Source: Peptococcaceae bacterium (GTDB lineage Bacteria; Bacillota; Peptococcia; Peptococcales; Peptococcaceae). From it: DNA of 64,000 bases. The stretch lies in assembly GCA_019420345.1 (NCBI GenBank), contig JAHZHI010000024.1:1-64000 (forward strand), in the 5' to 3' direction. Positions 7,325 to 16,007 of the stretch are shown piece after piece (position 1 is the stretch's first letter; every line of letters begins with the position of its first letter). The position numbers were made by a program, and so were the translations under genes. The notes below the pieces were generated by a model. That model was given only the letters and a program-made list of their open reading frames with translations. It was not told where the DNA came from and did not search any database.

Positions 7325-9631
7325 TTGAATAAGATCTCTAAAAAGATTGTAGCGCTGGTTACCATGGCAGCCTTCGTTCTGACCTTGGTTCCTGCTGCTG
7401 CGTTTGCAGACACAACATCTGTGCAGACCTCTGCGTTCAACATTGTTGATGAAAATGGGGATGTGTTGACTGAAAAATCTATGACCGTTGATTCCGCAGC
7501 AACTGGTAAGTTTGTACTTCGTGACAGTACAAACGCTACCGGTAACGAATTGGCAAAAGCTTATGTATGGGCTACTGAAAATGGTCAGATTACTGATGCA
7601 CTGTCTATCACTTCTTCTGATCCGTCTGTTAGCGAAGGTACAGCAGCAAATAATGGTGGGAAGGTTTATGATGTTTCTAACATTAATGATGGTGATACCA
7701 TTCCTGTGAAATTTACTCGCACTGGTACCTACGTTGTGTATGTTAGTTCTGACAGCCCAACAAAAGCTGATGGTTCTGATGCAACTAAATTTATGAAATC
7801 CATTGCGTGCACTATTACCGTAACTGATGTTAATAAAACTGTTGATAGTGTAGAAGTTACTAGTAGTGTAGGTTCAGTCAGTGGATCTCCAGTAAGTAGT
7901 GATGGTACTGTTACCTATAACATTGGCGCTAATGCAATTATCAATGGAATTGCAGATTACACCCTTTCTGCTACTGCAAAGGCAGGTGGTGATAATGCCG
8001 CAAATGAAAAATTTGTACTTTCTTCCAGTGATCCATCCGCTCTGACTCTGGATAAAACTGAAGTGACCAGTGATCAGGATGGTAAGTTTAATATTAAGTT
8101 CAAACTTACTAAGACTGGCGAATACATGATCTATGCTGAAAACGAAGACATGAACTTTACCATTAAGGTAAGCGCTGTTGATACCAAGGTTGAAGATATC
8201 ACTACCACTAAGAGCGATGCACAAACCATGCTCGTTGGTAGTGACAACAGACACAGCAATATCTTCACTGATGCTGTACAGTTCAAGATCACTGACGCTT
8301 CTGGCAATGAAGTGAAAAAAGCATTGAATTCAACTAGTCAGCCTGCATATGAAAATGCTACTGAAGCAGAACATGTAAAATATGTTGAAGTGGTTGAAAA
8401 ACCAGATGATTCAACTTTAAAGGCTAAAGATATTGCTCTTTACTGGGATGCTACAAAGAGTGTTTACACCCTTAAATATACCAGCAGCAATGATAGTAAA
8501 GATTTAACTGCTGGTACTTACACCGTTAAAGTTTCTTTGAAGAACAACAAGACCGCTGAAGCATCCTTTACCCTTGCTAAGTTTGGCACTGTAAAAGATT
8601 TGGCTATTGATCTGACCAGTGGTAATGTAGAACTTGGCGATCAGGTTGCTCTCGGCAGCAATGTAGCTGGTACTGTTTACTATGTTGATGAAAATGGCAT
8701 CAAAGTTGAAGCAAATACCGCAAATGTTATAACTGATGTGAGTGGTAAAGCACTTGAAAACAAAACTGGCACAAGTAGAAACAAAATTGGTTTCAAACTC
8801 TATGATTCTGACGCTTATACTGAAAACCTTCTTGGTACTGAAGTGACCATCACTGCTTACGATACCAAGGTTAAAAAATCAGTTGTAAAAACTTTGACTG
8901 TTGTTGATTCTGTTTCCGACTACACCCTCGCATTTGACAGCGAAAATGGCGAAGTTGGCAAGACCAATACCGTAAATGTTTCTGTTGTAGATGGCAGTGG
9001 TAAGGTTGTTAATGCTGGAACAACTATGTATGCTTACATTGAAAACAGTTCCAATGCTGATGCTAAGGTTCAGTTGACCCCTGCTGCCGGTAGCACTGCT
9101 TCTGTAACAAAGGGCGAATCCGTTCTGAAAGTATATGCTGATCAGGAAACTGTTCTGGATATCGTTGTTGTTGTTGCCAATGGGGAAGGTACTACCTATG
9201 CTAAGACTCTCAAATACAGCGTTGGTGAACAGGATATCCCTGTTGACACCAGCGTCGTTATGACCATCGGTTCCAACGACTTCGTTGTAAACAATGAAGT
9301 AGTAAGCGTTAAAGACGCTGCTCCATACATCGCTAACGATCGTACCTATGTACCATTCCGTGCACTGGGCGAAGCTCTTGGCGCAAAAGTAGAATGGGAT
9401 AACGATGCTCGCACCGTTACCTACACCCTTGGCAAGACCGAAGTTGTTATGACCATCGGTGAAAAGACTTACACCGTTAACGGCGAAGAAAAGACCATGG
9501 ACGTTGCTCCAGAAATCACTAACGATCGTACTTACGTACCAGTACGTTTCGTAGGTGAAGCTCTTGGCTTCAAGGTAACCGCTCTGTCCGCAGCTGACGG
9601 TACCACTGCTAGCGTTGTATTCCAGAAGTAA
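7325..9631 (+). CDS. Exported stalk-domain surface protein 2
   Basis: Exported protein of 768 residues, TTG start behind GGGAGGGA. The first 28 residues (signal peptide ending AFA) are identical to those of the protein at 240, after which the sequence diverges at once. The middle has beta-rich repeats, including KTNTVNVSVVDGSGKVV, a module also seen in the paralogues. The C-terminal domain from about residue 645 is the GSNDFVVNN...YVPFRALGEALGAKVEWD subtype, shared with the proteins at 2789 and 16008 but not with those at 240 and 11400. It has no catalytic motif. The likely role is a surface-layer or wall-associated antigen; this is inference. Confidence 0.85.
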   Translation: MNKISKKIVALVTMAAFVLTLVPAAAFADTTSVQTSAFNIVDENGDVLTEKSMTVDSAATGKFVLRDSTNATGNELAKAYVWATENGQITDALSITSSDPSVSEGTAANNGGKVYDVSNINDGDTIPVKFTRTGTYVVYVSSDSPTKADGSDATKFMKSIACTITVTDVNKTVDSVEVTSSVGSVSGSPVSSDGTVTYNIGANAIINGIADYTLSATAKAGGDNAANEKFVLSSSDPSALTLDKTEVTSDQDGKFNIKFKLTKTGEYMIYAENEDMNFTIKVSAVDTKVEDITTTKSDAQTMLVGSDNRHSNIFTDAVQFKITDASGNEVKKALNSTSQPAYENATEAEHVKYVEVVEKPDDSTLKAKDIALYWDATKSVYTLKYTSSNDSKDLTAGTYTVKVSLKNNKTAEASFTLAKFGTVKDLAIDLTSGNVELGDQVALGSNVAGTVYYVDENGIKVEANTANVITDVSGKALENKTGTSRNKIGFKLYDSDAYTENLLGTEVTITAYDTKVKKSVVKTLTVVDSVSDYTLAFDSENGEVGKTNTVNVSVVDGSGKVVNAGTTMYAYIENSSNADAKVQLTPAAGSTASVTKGESVLKVYADQETVLDIVVVVANGEGTTYAKTLKYSVGEQDIPVDTSVVMTIGSNDFVVNNEVVSVKDAAPYIANDRTYVPFRALGEALGAKVEWDNDARTVTYTLGKTEVVMTIGEKTYTVNGEEKTMDVAPEITNDRTYVPVRFVGEALGFKVTALSAADGTTASVVFQK

Positions 9632-9694
9632 TTAAGAGGATCGTCTCTTAACAATCATTCAATCACGCTTCTGGAAAACGTTCGTGATAGAAAG

Positions 9695-9726
9695 CCCTCG
9701 TCTCCTTTGGGAGGCGAGGGTTTTTT
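9695..9726 (+). terminator. Terminator, CCCTCG type
   Basis: CCCTCGTCTCC / GGGAGGCGAGGG stem then TTTTTT. Just upstream, ATCACG...CGTGAT forms a second small hairpin conserved in the 3' UTRs of the family. Confidence 0.9.
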
Positions 9727-9727
9727 G

Positions 9728-9757
9728 TTGGTGAAAGCGTTCTTGTTATGATACAAT
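9728..9757 (+). promoter_or_regulatory. Possible promoter of the KilA-N gene
   Basis: TTGGTG, 18 bases, TACAAT, about 90 bases before the ATG. Confidence 0.45.
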
Positions 9758-9844
9758 CGTGTTATCAGCACGCCGTGGCTGGAATTGTCGAGATGGTCGT
9801 GCTTTTGTCATGCAGAGGATCGTGATGTAATCATAGGAGGGGCA

Positions 9845-10678
9845 ATGGGGAAAATCATTAAAGACACCATTCATGCAAAAGGCATTGATATTGGCATTTA
9901 TACGACAGATTTTGAGAGTGAATTTATTTCATTGACAGATATTGCAAAATATAGAAATGAAGATGATCCGAGATTTGTGATTCAAAACTGGATGCGCAAT
10001 CGTAATACCATTGAATTTTTAGGCGTTTGGGAAGAGCTGCATAATCCAGATTTTAACCGTGTGCAATTCGAGGCGGTTAAAAGTGAGGCGGGATTAAATC
10101 GTTTTGTGATGACACCGACGAAGTGGATCACGCAGATGAATGCCATTGGTATTGTCTCAAAAGCAGGGCGCTATGGCGGGACGTATGCGCATAGCGATAT
10201 TGCCATGTCCTTTGCAACATGGATTTCTCCAGAGTTTCAGTTATACATCATGAAGGATTACAGGCGGCTAAAAGCAGATGAAAACAGCCGTTTATCCTTG
10301 AACTGGAACTTAAATAGAGAAATTTCCAAGTTAAATTACAAGATACACACAGACGCGATAAAAGAAAATCTTATTCCATCGGAATTAACAGCCGCACAGG
10401 TGGCCTATACTTATGCTAATGAAGCAGATCTGCTGAATGTTGTTTTATTTGGAAAGACCGCGAAGCAATGGAAAGACGAACATCCAACGGAAAAGGGCAA
10501 TATGCGGGACATGGCAACGTTGAACCAGCTATTGGTACTGGCGAATTTGGAAAGCTACAATGCGGTTCTGATCAATCAAGGCAAAAATCAGAAAGAGCGG
10601 ATGGAATTGCTCCGACAGTTGGCGGTACAGCAGCTGCAAACGCTGGAAAAAGTGAGCTTAAAAAATTTGCCAAAATGA
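9845..10678 (+). CDS. KilA-N domain protein
   Basis: Protein of 277 residues. The start is the ATG at 9845 behind AGGAGGGG. The N-terminal half carries a KilA-N pattern: ISLTDIAK, then VIQNWMRNRNTIEFLGVWE and a later GRYGGTYAHSDIAMSFATWI. KilA-N domains bind DNA and occur in phage antirepressors and in host-encoded relatives. The C-terminal half is helical and charged (LNWNLNREISKLNYKIH, GKTAKQWKDEHPTEKGNMRDMA) and ends in a short coiled stretch. It stands alone between two surface-protein cassettes and is followed by a RhuM-like remnant, which suggests a decayed phage or mobile-element segment. It is probably a DNA-binding regulator; the target is unknown. Confidence 0.85.
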   Translation: MGKIIKDTIHAKGIDIGIYTTDFESEFISLTDIAKYRNEDDPRFVIQNWMRNRNTIEFLGVWEELHNPDFNRVQFEAVKSEAGLNRFVMTPTKWITQMNAIGIVSKAGRYGGTYAHSDIAMSFATWISPEFQLYIMKDYRRLKADENSRLSLNWNLNREISKLNYKIHTDAIKENLIPSELTAAQVAYTYANEADLLNVVLFGKTAKQWKDEHPTEKGNMRDMATLNQLLVLANLESYNAVLINQGKNQKERMELLRQLAVQQLQTLEKVSLKNLPK

Positions 10679-10715
10679 GTCATAGAACCTCCCAAGCAAT
10701 AGGACACTATCATAG

Positions 10716-10773
10716 AACAAGTTTCACTACGCCATCACGGGGCAGACTGCGGCGGAGATTGTTTACACTCACG
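10716..10773 (+). pseudogene. RhuM-like fragment
   Basis: Between an in-frame TAG and a TGA a short frame reads KFHYAITGQTAAEIVYTHAG. It resembles the FAITGKTAAEL core of RhuM-family (phage or virulence-associated) proteins. There is no start, and both ends are lost. This is weak evidence from one motif, but it fits a remnant beside a KilA-N gene. Confidence 0.4.
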
Positions 10774-10800
10774 CCGGCTGACAGCTGCGCTGTCTCTTTC

Positions 10801-10834
10801 AAACACCGTGCCAGGGTACGCTGGCACGGTGTTT
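10801..10834 (+). terminator. Strong hairpin downstream of KilA-N
   Basis: AAACACCGTGCCAG / CTGGCACGGTGTTT, a 14-bp perfect stem with loop GGTACG. The following T-tract is weak (TTTGTG). Confidence 0.6.
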
Positions 10835-10845
10835 GTGCGTTATGG

Positions 10846-10940
10846 GGCTTTTGTTATTTCCCCTGTCGCCGCGGTGGGGGGATGATCAATTTTTGGGGGG
10901 ACTTTACTTTCTTCCTTTTCCCTACCACTCCTCTTCCGGG
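10846..10940 (+). repeat. Intergenic repeat U, copy 2 (5' part)
   Basis: GGCTTTTGTTATTTCCCC through TTCCGGGAT matches the other copies. It then breaks off into unrelated sequence (10941-11110) before a short U segment resumes (CCCGCCCAAAGGGGGCGG, 11113-11163) next to leader L. Confidence 0.7.
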
Positions 10941-10985
10941 ATAGTAACATTTTGGCGACAAGTTGCATTTCACCGGGCTTGACCC

Positions 10986-11014
10986 TTGATTTTAAGCGAA
11001 ATCCATTGTATAAT
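10986..11014 (+). promoter_or_regulatory. Promoter upstream of surface gene 3
   Basis: TTGATT, 17 bases, TATAAT, in the stretch that replaces the central part of repeat U. It would give an untranslated leader of about 380 bases. No equally good promoter is visible in the other cassettes. Confidence 0.5.
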
Positions 11015-11163
11015 GAGTGAGCAATTAGATAATGGAAAAATGATAGATTAGCGCATTGCGACCTATATATTATTCTATGATCTTTTTGCAAGCAATAGGC
11101 TGTTGCGGTGGAGTCCCCGCCCAAAGGGGGCGGCACGGCGCAGCGGTCATTTGTATGATCCAT

Positions 11164-11399
11164 AGCTAAGTCATCGAAGGGGGGAGTAAGGCCACAGCAT
11201 TTCTCCAAGCCAGGAAGGCAAGAGAAGATTCGACGAAAAGTACATATCTTCCTGGGGGCCCAACCGCTGACGCGGTCGTGGACGTACAGGCAGGCGCGGG
11301 CGGCGAGTCCCGAGCCAGCCAGCCTGAGTTGGGCAGGGAACCCCAACGCCGAATGCGGGCGGCAAAGCACCGCAGAAAATTTATTGGGAGGGAAATATA
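11164..11399 (+). promoter_or_regulatory. Repeated 5' leader L, copy 3
   Basis: Almost identical to copy 1, except for a four-base deletion (AAAC) just before the first stem. The stem itself (11210-11217 with 11248-11255) is kept. Confidence 0.8.
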
Positions 11400-14069
11400 T
11401 TGAATAAGATCTCTAAAAAGATTGTAGCGCTGGTTACCATGGCAGCCTTTGTCCTGACTTTGGTTCCTGCTGCTGCATTTGCAGGGACTACTGATGTAAA
11501 TGCAAGTGCTTCAAACTATACAGTAGTAACTGATGCTGCTGGAAATTTAAAAGTTGCCTTGAATTTACAAACAGGAAGTGGAAATGCAAGTGATTTTACA
11601 GATAACACTGTAAAAGTTAGTGTTTCAAATCTGGATGACACAACTACTGTAAGTGGCGGAAATGCTTCTACCGTAGATGCTTTAGCAAGCACAGGAGCAG
11701 AACCATCTGGCTATGACGATACGTTCACATTTACGAATGTTCCTACTGGTAATCATGTTGTAACTGTTCAGCTGACAACAGATAAAACGGCTGATCCTGT
11801 TGTTTGGACTACTCTTGCTACAACAACTGTTACTAGTACTACTGTTGATGCAACAAATACAAAAGCTCCCGTTGTTTATGTTTCTGCTGATGCGGATCGT
11901 CAGACCAGTAACTTCTTAACCGTTAAGAGCAATGTAAACGTTGATGTTAATGAAGAAGTCGCAGCAACTTTTGAAATTAATGATAATGCTGGTAAGCCAA
12001 GCAAATTACCGCTTCCAAATGTTGTGATTTGGGCTGTTGAAAAAGGCCACGATATCACCGATGCAAGCAGTGCGCTTGTAATGGTTGATCCAAGCAGTTC
12101 AACAGGTCAGTCTGTAACTGATGGCCGGGATGTAAAAGTTAAATTCTCTCGTGCAGGTGAATACACCCTTTATGCTGGGGTTGCTTCTGACAATAAGGTC
12201 GAAACTGCTTCCAAGGCTCTCCTCGGTTCCATCGAAGGCCAGCAGATTGTAGTTGTAGACGCTGCTGAAACTGGCGACGTTGATGGGGTTACCATTGACA
12301 ATGCAAAAGTAGATTCTTCTGATGCAAAGGTTTATAATGCGACAACCAATATTAAGCCAAACAACACTGCAACCGCTACTCATACAGTAACTGCTAGCAT
12401 TGATGGCTTTGCAGCTAAAAATGAAACCTTCAAAATTTCTACCTCTAGCAGCAACATCACTGTAACTGCTAAGGATATGAACGGCACTGCTTTTGAATCT
12501 GGCACTGCTACTACCGACCGCAACGGTCAGTTCCAGATTACCTACAAGATTGCTAAGGCTGGTTCTTACAAGATTTATTTCACTTCTGAAGATGGTTACA
12601 AAGTAACCCTTAACGTAACAAGTGCAGATGTTGAACACTATGCAGCAGACATTGCGCTGGCTGACTTTGATGCAAGCATTCTCAATAAAGATGAGCTGAA
12701 ACAAAACAGCTATCTGTCTGATGCCGTTCGTTTTATCATTACCGATAATGATGGTGTTGAGCTGACCACAGATGATTGGAACGTCGTAAAAAATGAACCT
12801 GCTGTAAATGGCGACAAAGACTATGTAAGTTTTACTGCACCTGACAAATTCAAAGGTGAAGCAAAAGATTTTAAACTCGCTGTAGATAATACTGTTGATC
12901 CTAACGTATATACTTTACAGTACACTGGTACTGCTGCTTTCGTAGCTGGTGAATACACCGTACGTGTTGCTTTGGAAGAAACTGGCAAGTATGTAGATGC
13001 TACCTTCACTGTTGGCGATTTCGATGAAAACAATGTTGAAGGCATTAAGATTGTTCCTTCTGTTGACACCATCGCTTACAATAAAGGTGGCACTGGTTTC
13101 ACTTATTCTGTAAAAGCTGTTGACAAGAATGGTGTTGAAAAAGATATTACTAACACCAGCGATTACAGCATTGGTGTAAACGCAATCGATCTTTTGAATG
13201 CTCAGATCAGTGGCAATAAAGTAACTTTCAAAAATGGTATTACCTCTGACGAAAAAGATAAATATGTTGGTAATGAAATCACTCTGACTGCCGTCAGTGA
13301 AGTATATTCCGACATTGAAACTGCTAAGGTTACTGTTGTAGATGAAGGCGTTGTTGAAGGTCTTGCATTCAGCAGCGAATCTGGCGAAGCAGACACTACC
13401 AATAAAGTTGGCGTATCTGTTGTTGATGCTGATGGTAATGTTGTAAAAACTGTAGACGCAGATAAGACTTACGTTTATGTTGCTAGCCAGAGTAATGCTG
13501 ATGCTAACGTTGAAGTTGAAGCTACCAAGAACGTAAAAGCAGGTAAAGACGGCGAAATTACCATCTATTCCGACAAGGAAACCACTGTTGACGTTGTTGT
13601 TGCTGTAAAAGAAAAGAATGGTCAAGCACTTTATGCAGGTACTCTTACCTACACTATTGGTGCAAAAGACGTTAACGCTGACAAGATGGTTGCTATGACC
13701 ATCGGTTCTACCGACATGGTTGTTAACAACAAAATTGTTAGTGGCGACGCAGCCCCATATGTAGACAGCAACTGGAGAACCATGGTTCCTATTCGCGCAC
13801 TGACTGAATCTTTCGGTGCTAAAGTCGACTATGACAACGATGCGCGCACTGTTACCATCGTAGATGGCGACACCACCATCGTTATGACCATTGATTCTAC
13901 CACTTACACCATCAATGGTGAAGAAAAGACCATGGATACCGCTGCTGTAATTGGCACTGGTGATCGTACCTATGTACCAGTTCGCTTTGTTGCTGAAGCA
14001 CTTGGCTATAAAGTAACTGCTCTGCAGGACAACAATGGTCTTACCGCTAGCGTAGTTTTCCAGAAATAA
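11400..14069 (+). CDS. Exported stalk-domain surface protein 3
   Basis: Exported protein of 889 residues, TTG start; the signal peptide is identical to those of proteins 1 and 2. It is the longest of the four: an additional N-terminal Thr/Ser/Val-rich stretch (residues about 30-160) precedes the shared beta-rich modules. Residues about 310-620 resemble protein 1 (TSSSNITVTAKDMNG, DAVRFIITDNDG, ATFTVGDFDENNV), and the C-terminus from about 763 is the GSTDM...MVPIRALTESFGAKVDYD subtype of protein 1. It looks like a longer allele of the same surface antigen. Its 3' end and 3' UTR are nearly identical to those of the gene at 240. No enzymatic motif is seen. Confidence 0.85.
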   Translation: MNKISKKIVALVTMAAFVLTLVPAAAFAGTTDVNASASNYTVVTDAAGNLKVALNLQTGSGNASDFTDNTVKVSVSNLDDTTTVSGGNASTVDALASTGAEPSGYDDTFTFTNVPTGNHVVTVQLTTDKTADPVVWTTLATTTVTSTTVDATNTKAPVVYVSADADRQTSNFLTVKSNVNVDVNEEVAATFEINDNAGKPSKLPLPNVVIWAVEKGHDITDASSALVMVDPSSSTGQSVTDGRDVKVKFSRAGEYTLYAGVASDNKVETASKALLGSIEGQQIVVVDAAETGDVDGVTIDNAKVDSSDAKVYNATTNIKPNNTATATHTVTASIDGFAAKNETFKISTSSSNITVTAKDMNGTAFESGTATTDRNGQFQITYKIAKAGSYKIYFTSEDGYKVTLNVTSADVEHYAADIALADFDASILNKDELKQNSYLSDAVRFIITDNDGVELTTDDWNVVKNEPAVNGDKDYVSFTAPDKFKGEAKDFKLAVDNTVDPNVYTLQYTGTAAFVAGEYTVRVALEETGKYVDATFTVGDFDENNVEGIKIVPSVDTIAYNKGGTGFTYSVKAVDKNGVEKDITNTSDYSIGVNAIDLLNAQISGNKVTFKNGITSDEKDKYVGNEITLTAVSEVYSDIETAKVTVVDEGVVEGLAFSSESGEADTTNKVGVSVVDADGNVVKTVDADKTYVYVASQSNADANVEVEATKNVKAGKDGEITIYSDKETTVDVVVAVKEKNGQALYAGTLTYTIGAKDVNADKMVAMTIGSTDMVVNNKIVSGDAAPYVDSNWRTMVPIRALTESFGAKVDYDNDARTVTIVDGDTTIVMTIDSTTYTINGEEKTMDTAAVIGTGDRTYVPVRFVAEALGYKVTALQDNNGLTASVVFQK

Positions 14070-14127
14070 GATAGGGATCTCCACTTATCATTCAATCACG
14101 CTTCTGGAAAACGTTCGTGATAGAAAA

Positions 14128-14159
14128 CCCTCGTCTCCTTCGGGAGGCGAGGGTTTTTT
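14128..14159 (+). terminator. Terminator, CCCTCG type
   Basis: CCCTCGTCTCC / GGGAGGCGAGGG stem then TTTTTT, with the ATCACG...CGTGAT hairpin upstream. Confidence 0.9.
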
Positions 14160-14172
14160 GCATCATCATGCG

Positions 14173-14201
14173 TTTAAATCTCCCTCATAATAGGGTATAA
14201 T
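14173..14201 (+). promoter_or_regulatory. Promoter of the fic gene
   Basis: TTTAAA, 17 bases, TATAAT, 33 bases before the ATG. Confidence 0.6.
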
Positions 14202-14233
14202 GATGGAGAAAAAACGAGAATGAGGGTGATAAG

Positions 14234-15292
14234 ATGCACGATTTTGATTACGCGCAGGCGCCGGCGCGGCTGCTGACGCCGGAGGTGGTGCGGCTGTTGA
14301 CGCAGATCCACGAGGAGAAGGGCAAGCAAGAGCTGTTCCTTGAGGCGAATGTGGACGAGCTGCGCGGGCTGCTGGAAGTGGCGAAGATTCAGAGCACGGG
14401 GGCGTCCAACCGCATTGAGGGCATCTTCACCTCGGACCAGCGGCTGCGGGCGCTGGTGGCGGAGAAAGCCGAGCCGCGCAACCGCTCGGAGGAGGAGATC
14501 GCCGGTTATCGCGAGGTGTTGTCGACGATCCACGAAAGCTACGACTACATTCCGGTGCGCGCGAACACGATTCTGCAGTTGCACCGCAATCTGTATGATT
14601 ATTCGAGCGGCGCAGTGGGCGGCCAGTACAAGAACGCTGACAACGTCATCGCCGAGACAGACGCGGCGGGCCATCGACGCGTGCGGTTTCAGCCGGTGCC
14701 AGCGTTTCAAACACCGGGCGCCATGGAGGCGCTGTGCGATGCGCTGAAGGAGGCCTGGCAGGCGGAAACGTTCGACAAGCTGCTGCTGATGCCGATGTTT
14801 GTGCTGGATTTTCTCTGCATTCATCCGTTCAACGATGGCAACGGGCGCATGAGCCGACTGCTGACGCTGCTGTTGTTGTACAAGAGCGGCTGCATTGTGG
14901 GCAAGTACATCAGCCTGGAAATGATCATCGAAGCCACCAAGGACACCTACTACGACGCGCTGCAGCGCAGTTCGCAGGGCTGGCACGAGGGCGCGAACGA
15001 CTATGCGCCGTTTGTGACGTATTATCTGGGCATTGTGCTCAAGGCGTATCGCGAATTTGAAAGCCGCGTGCGCTTGATGCAGGATCGCTCGTTGTCCAAG
15101 CCGTCGCGTATTCGGGCGCTGATCGACGCGCACGTTGGCAAAATTACCAAAAGCCAGATCATGGCCCAGTGTCCGGATATCAGCAAGATCACTGTGGAGC
15201 GCACGCTGACCGAGCTGGTGAAGACGGGCTACCTGCACAAAGTCGGCGCAGGCCGCGCGACGGCTTATGTGAAGGCGGAGGATATGGAGTGA
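14234..15292 (+). CDS. Fic family protein (probable AMP-transferase)
   Basis: Protein of 352 residues. The Fic active site HPFNDGNGR is intact (residues 197-205); the His would activate the target hydroxyl and the Asp/Gly/Arg would bind metal and nucleotide. An N-terminal STGASNRIEG stretch contains the inhibitory pattern S/T-x3-E-G (Ser58, Glu62), so this looks like a self-inhibited Fic with the inhibitory helix in cis, and no separate antitoxin is expected. The last 70 residues look like a winged helix (KITKSQIMAQCPDISKITVE, then a tip rich in basic residues), common in DNA-associated Fic proteins. The target is unknown. It is monocistronic between surface-protein cassettes 3 and 4. Codon use is more GC-rich than in the flanking surface genes, which is compatible with a different origin. 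Confidence 0.9.
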   Translation: MHDFDYAQAPARLLTPEVVRLLTQIHEEKGKQELFLEANVDELRGLLEVAKIQSTGASNRIEGIFTSDQRLRALVAEKAEPRNRSEEEIAGYREVLSTIHESYDYIPVRANTILQLHRNLYDYSSGAVGGQYKNADNVIAETDAAGHRRVRFQPVPAFQTPGAMEALCDALKEAWQAETFDKLLLMPMFVLDFLCIHPFNDGNGRMSRLLTLLLLYKSGCIVGKYISLEMIIEATKDTYYDALQRSSQGWHEGANDYAPFVTYYLGIVLKAYREFESRVRLMQDRSLSKPSRIRALIDAHVGKITKSQIMAQCPDISKITVERTLTELVKTGYLHKVGAGRATAYVKAEDME

Positions 15293-15326
15293 CCGGCGGA
15301 TCGCAGAAAAGATCATACAAAGGAAG

Positions 15327-15356
15327 GCTCGACGCCAAGGGGCGTCGGGCTTTTTT
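15327..15356 (+). terminator. Terminator after fic
   Basis: GCTCGACGCC / GGCGTCGGGC stem then TTTTTT. Confidence 0.8.
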
Positions 15357-15443
15357 GTTATTTTTGGCTATATATAGGAAGGAAAATGCACACGGTATGT
15401 GGCGGTGCATCGGAGCGAAAACCCTGCACCAGCGCCCTACGGG

Positions 15444-15725
15444 GGCTTTTGTTATTTACCCTGTCGCCGCGGTGGGGGGATGATCAATTTTTGGGGGGAC
15501 TTTACTTTCTTCCTTTTCCCTACCACTCCACTTCCGGGATGCCCTCGGGCGCCGCGCTCCCTTTGGGGGGCTTTTTTTATTTTAGGGCGTGTTTCCATGG
15601 AGACAATGGGTAGGTAACTAGAAAACGATTGTGCACGTCCGTTTATTCTCGCACCAGCCAAGAGGCCGCGCCCGTACTCCCCGCCCAAAGGGGGCGGCAC
15701 GGCCAGCGGTCTTTGCATGGGCCTT
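15444..15725 (+). repeat. Intergenic repeat U, copy 3
   Basis: Near full-length copy of the repeat at 6755, from GGCTTTTGTTATTTACC to leader L. It starts right at the T-tract of a small GCGCCC-TAC-GGGGGC hairpin. Confidence 0.75.
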
Positions 15726-16007
15726 GCTAAGTCATCGAAGGGGGGAGTAAGGCCACAGCATTTCTCCAAGCCAGGAAGCAACGAAAGAGACGTACCGCGC
15801 AGAAGCAATGGCGCAGGTGTGTGTCTATCTAAGGAAAGAAGATTCGACGAAAAGACTTCCTGGGGGCCCAACCGCTGACGCGGTCGTGGACGTACAGGCA
15901 GGCGCGGGCGGCGAGTCCCGAGCCAGCCAGCCTGAGTTGGGCAGGGAACCCCAACGCCGAATGCGGGCGGCAAAGCACCGCAGAAAATTTATTGGGAGGG
16001 AAATATA
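15726..16007 (+). promoter_or_regulatory. Repeated 5' leader L, copy 4 (enlarged loop)
   Basis: As copy 1, but the loop closed by CCAGGAAG (15771-15778) and CTTCCTGG (15856-15863) is 77 bases instead of 30. Both arms of the stem are unchanged, which suggests the stem is under selection. A short open frame through it is incidental. Confidence 0.8.
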
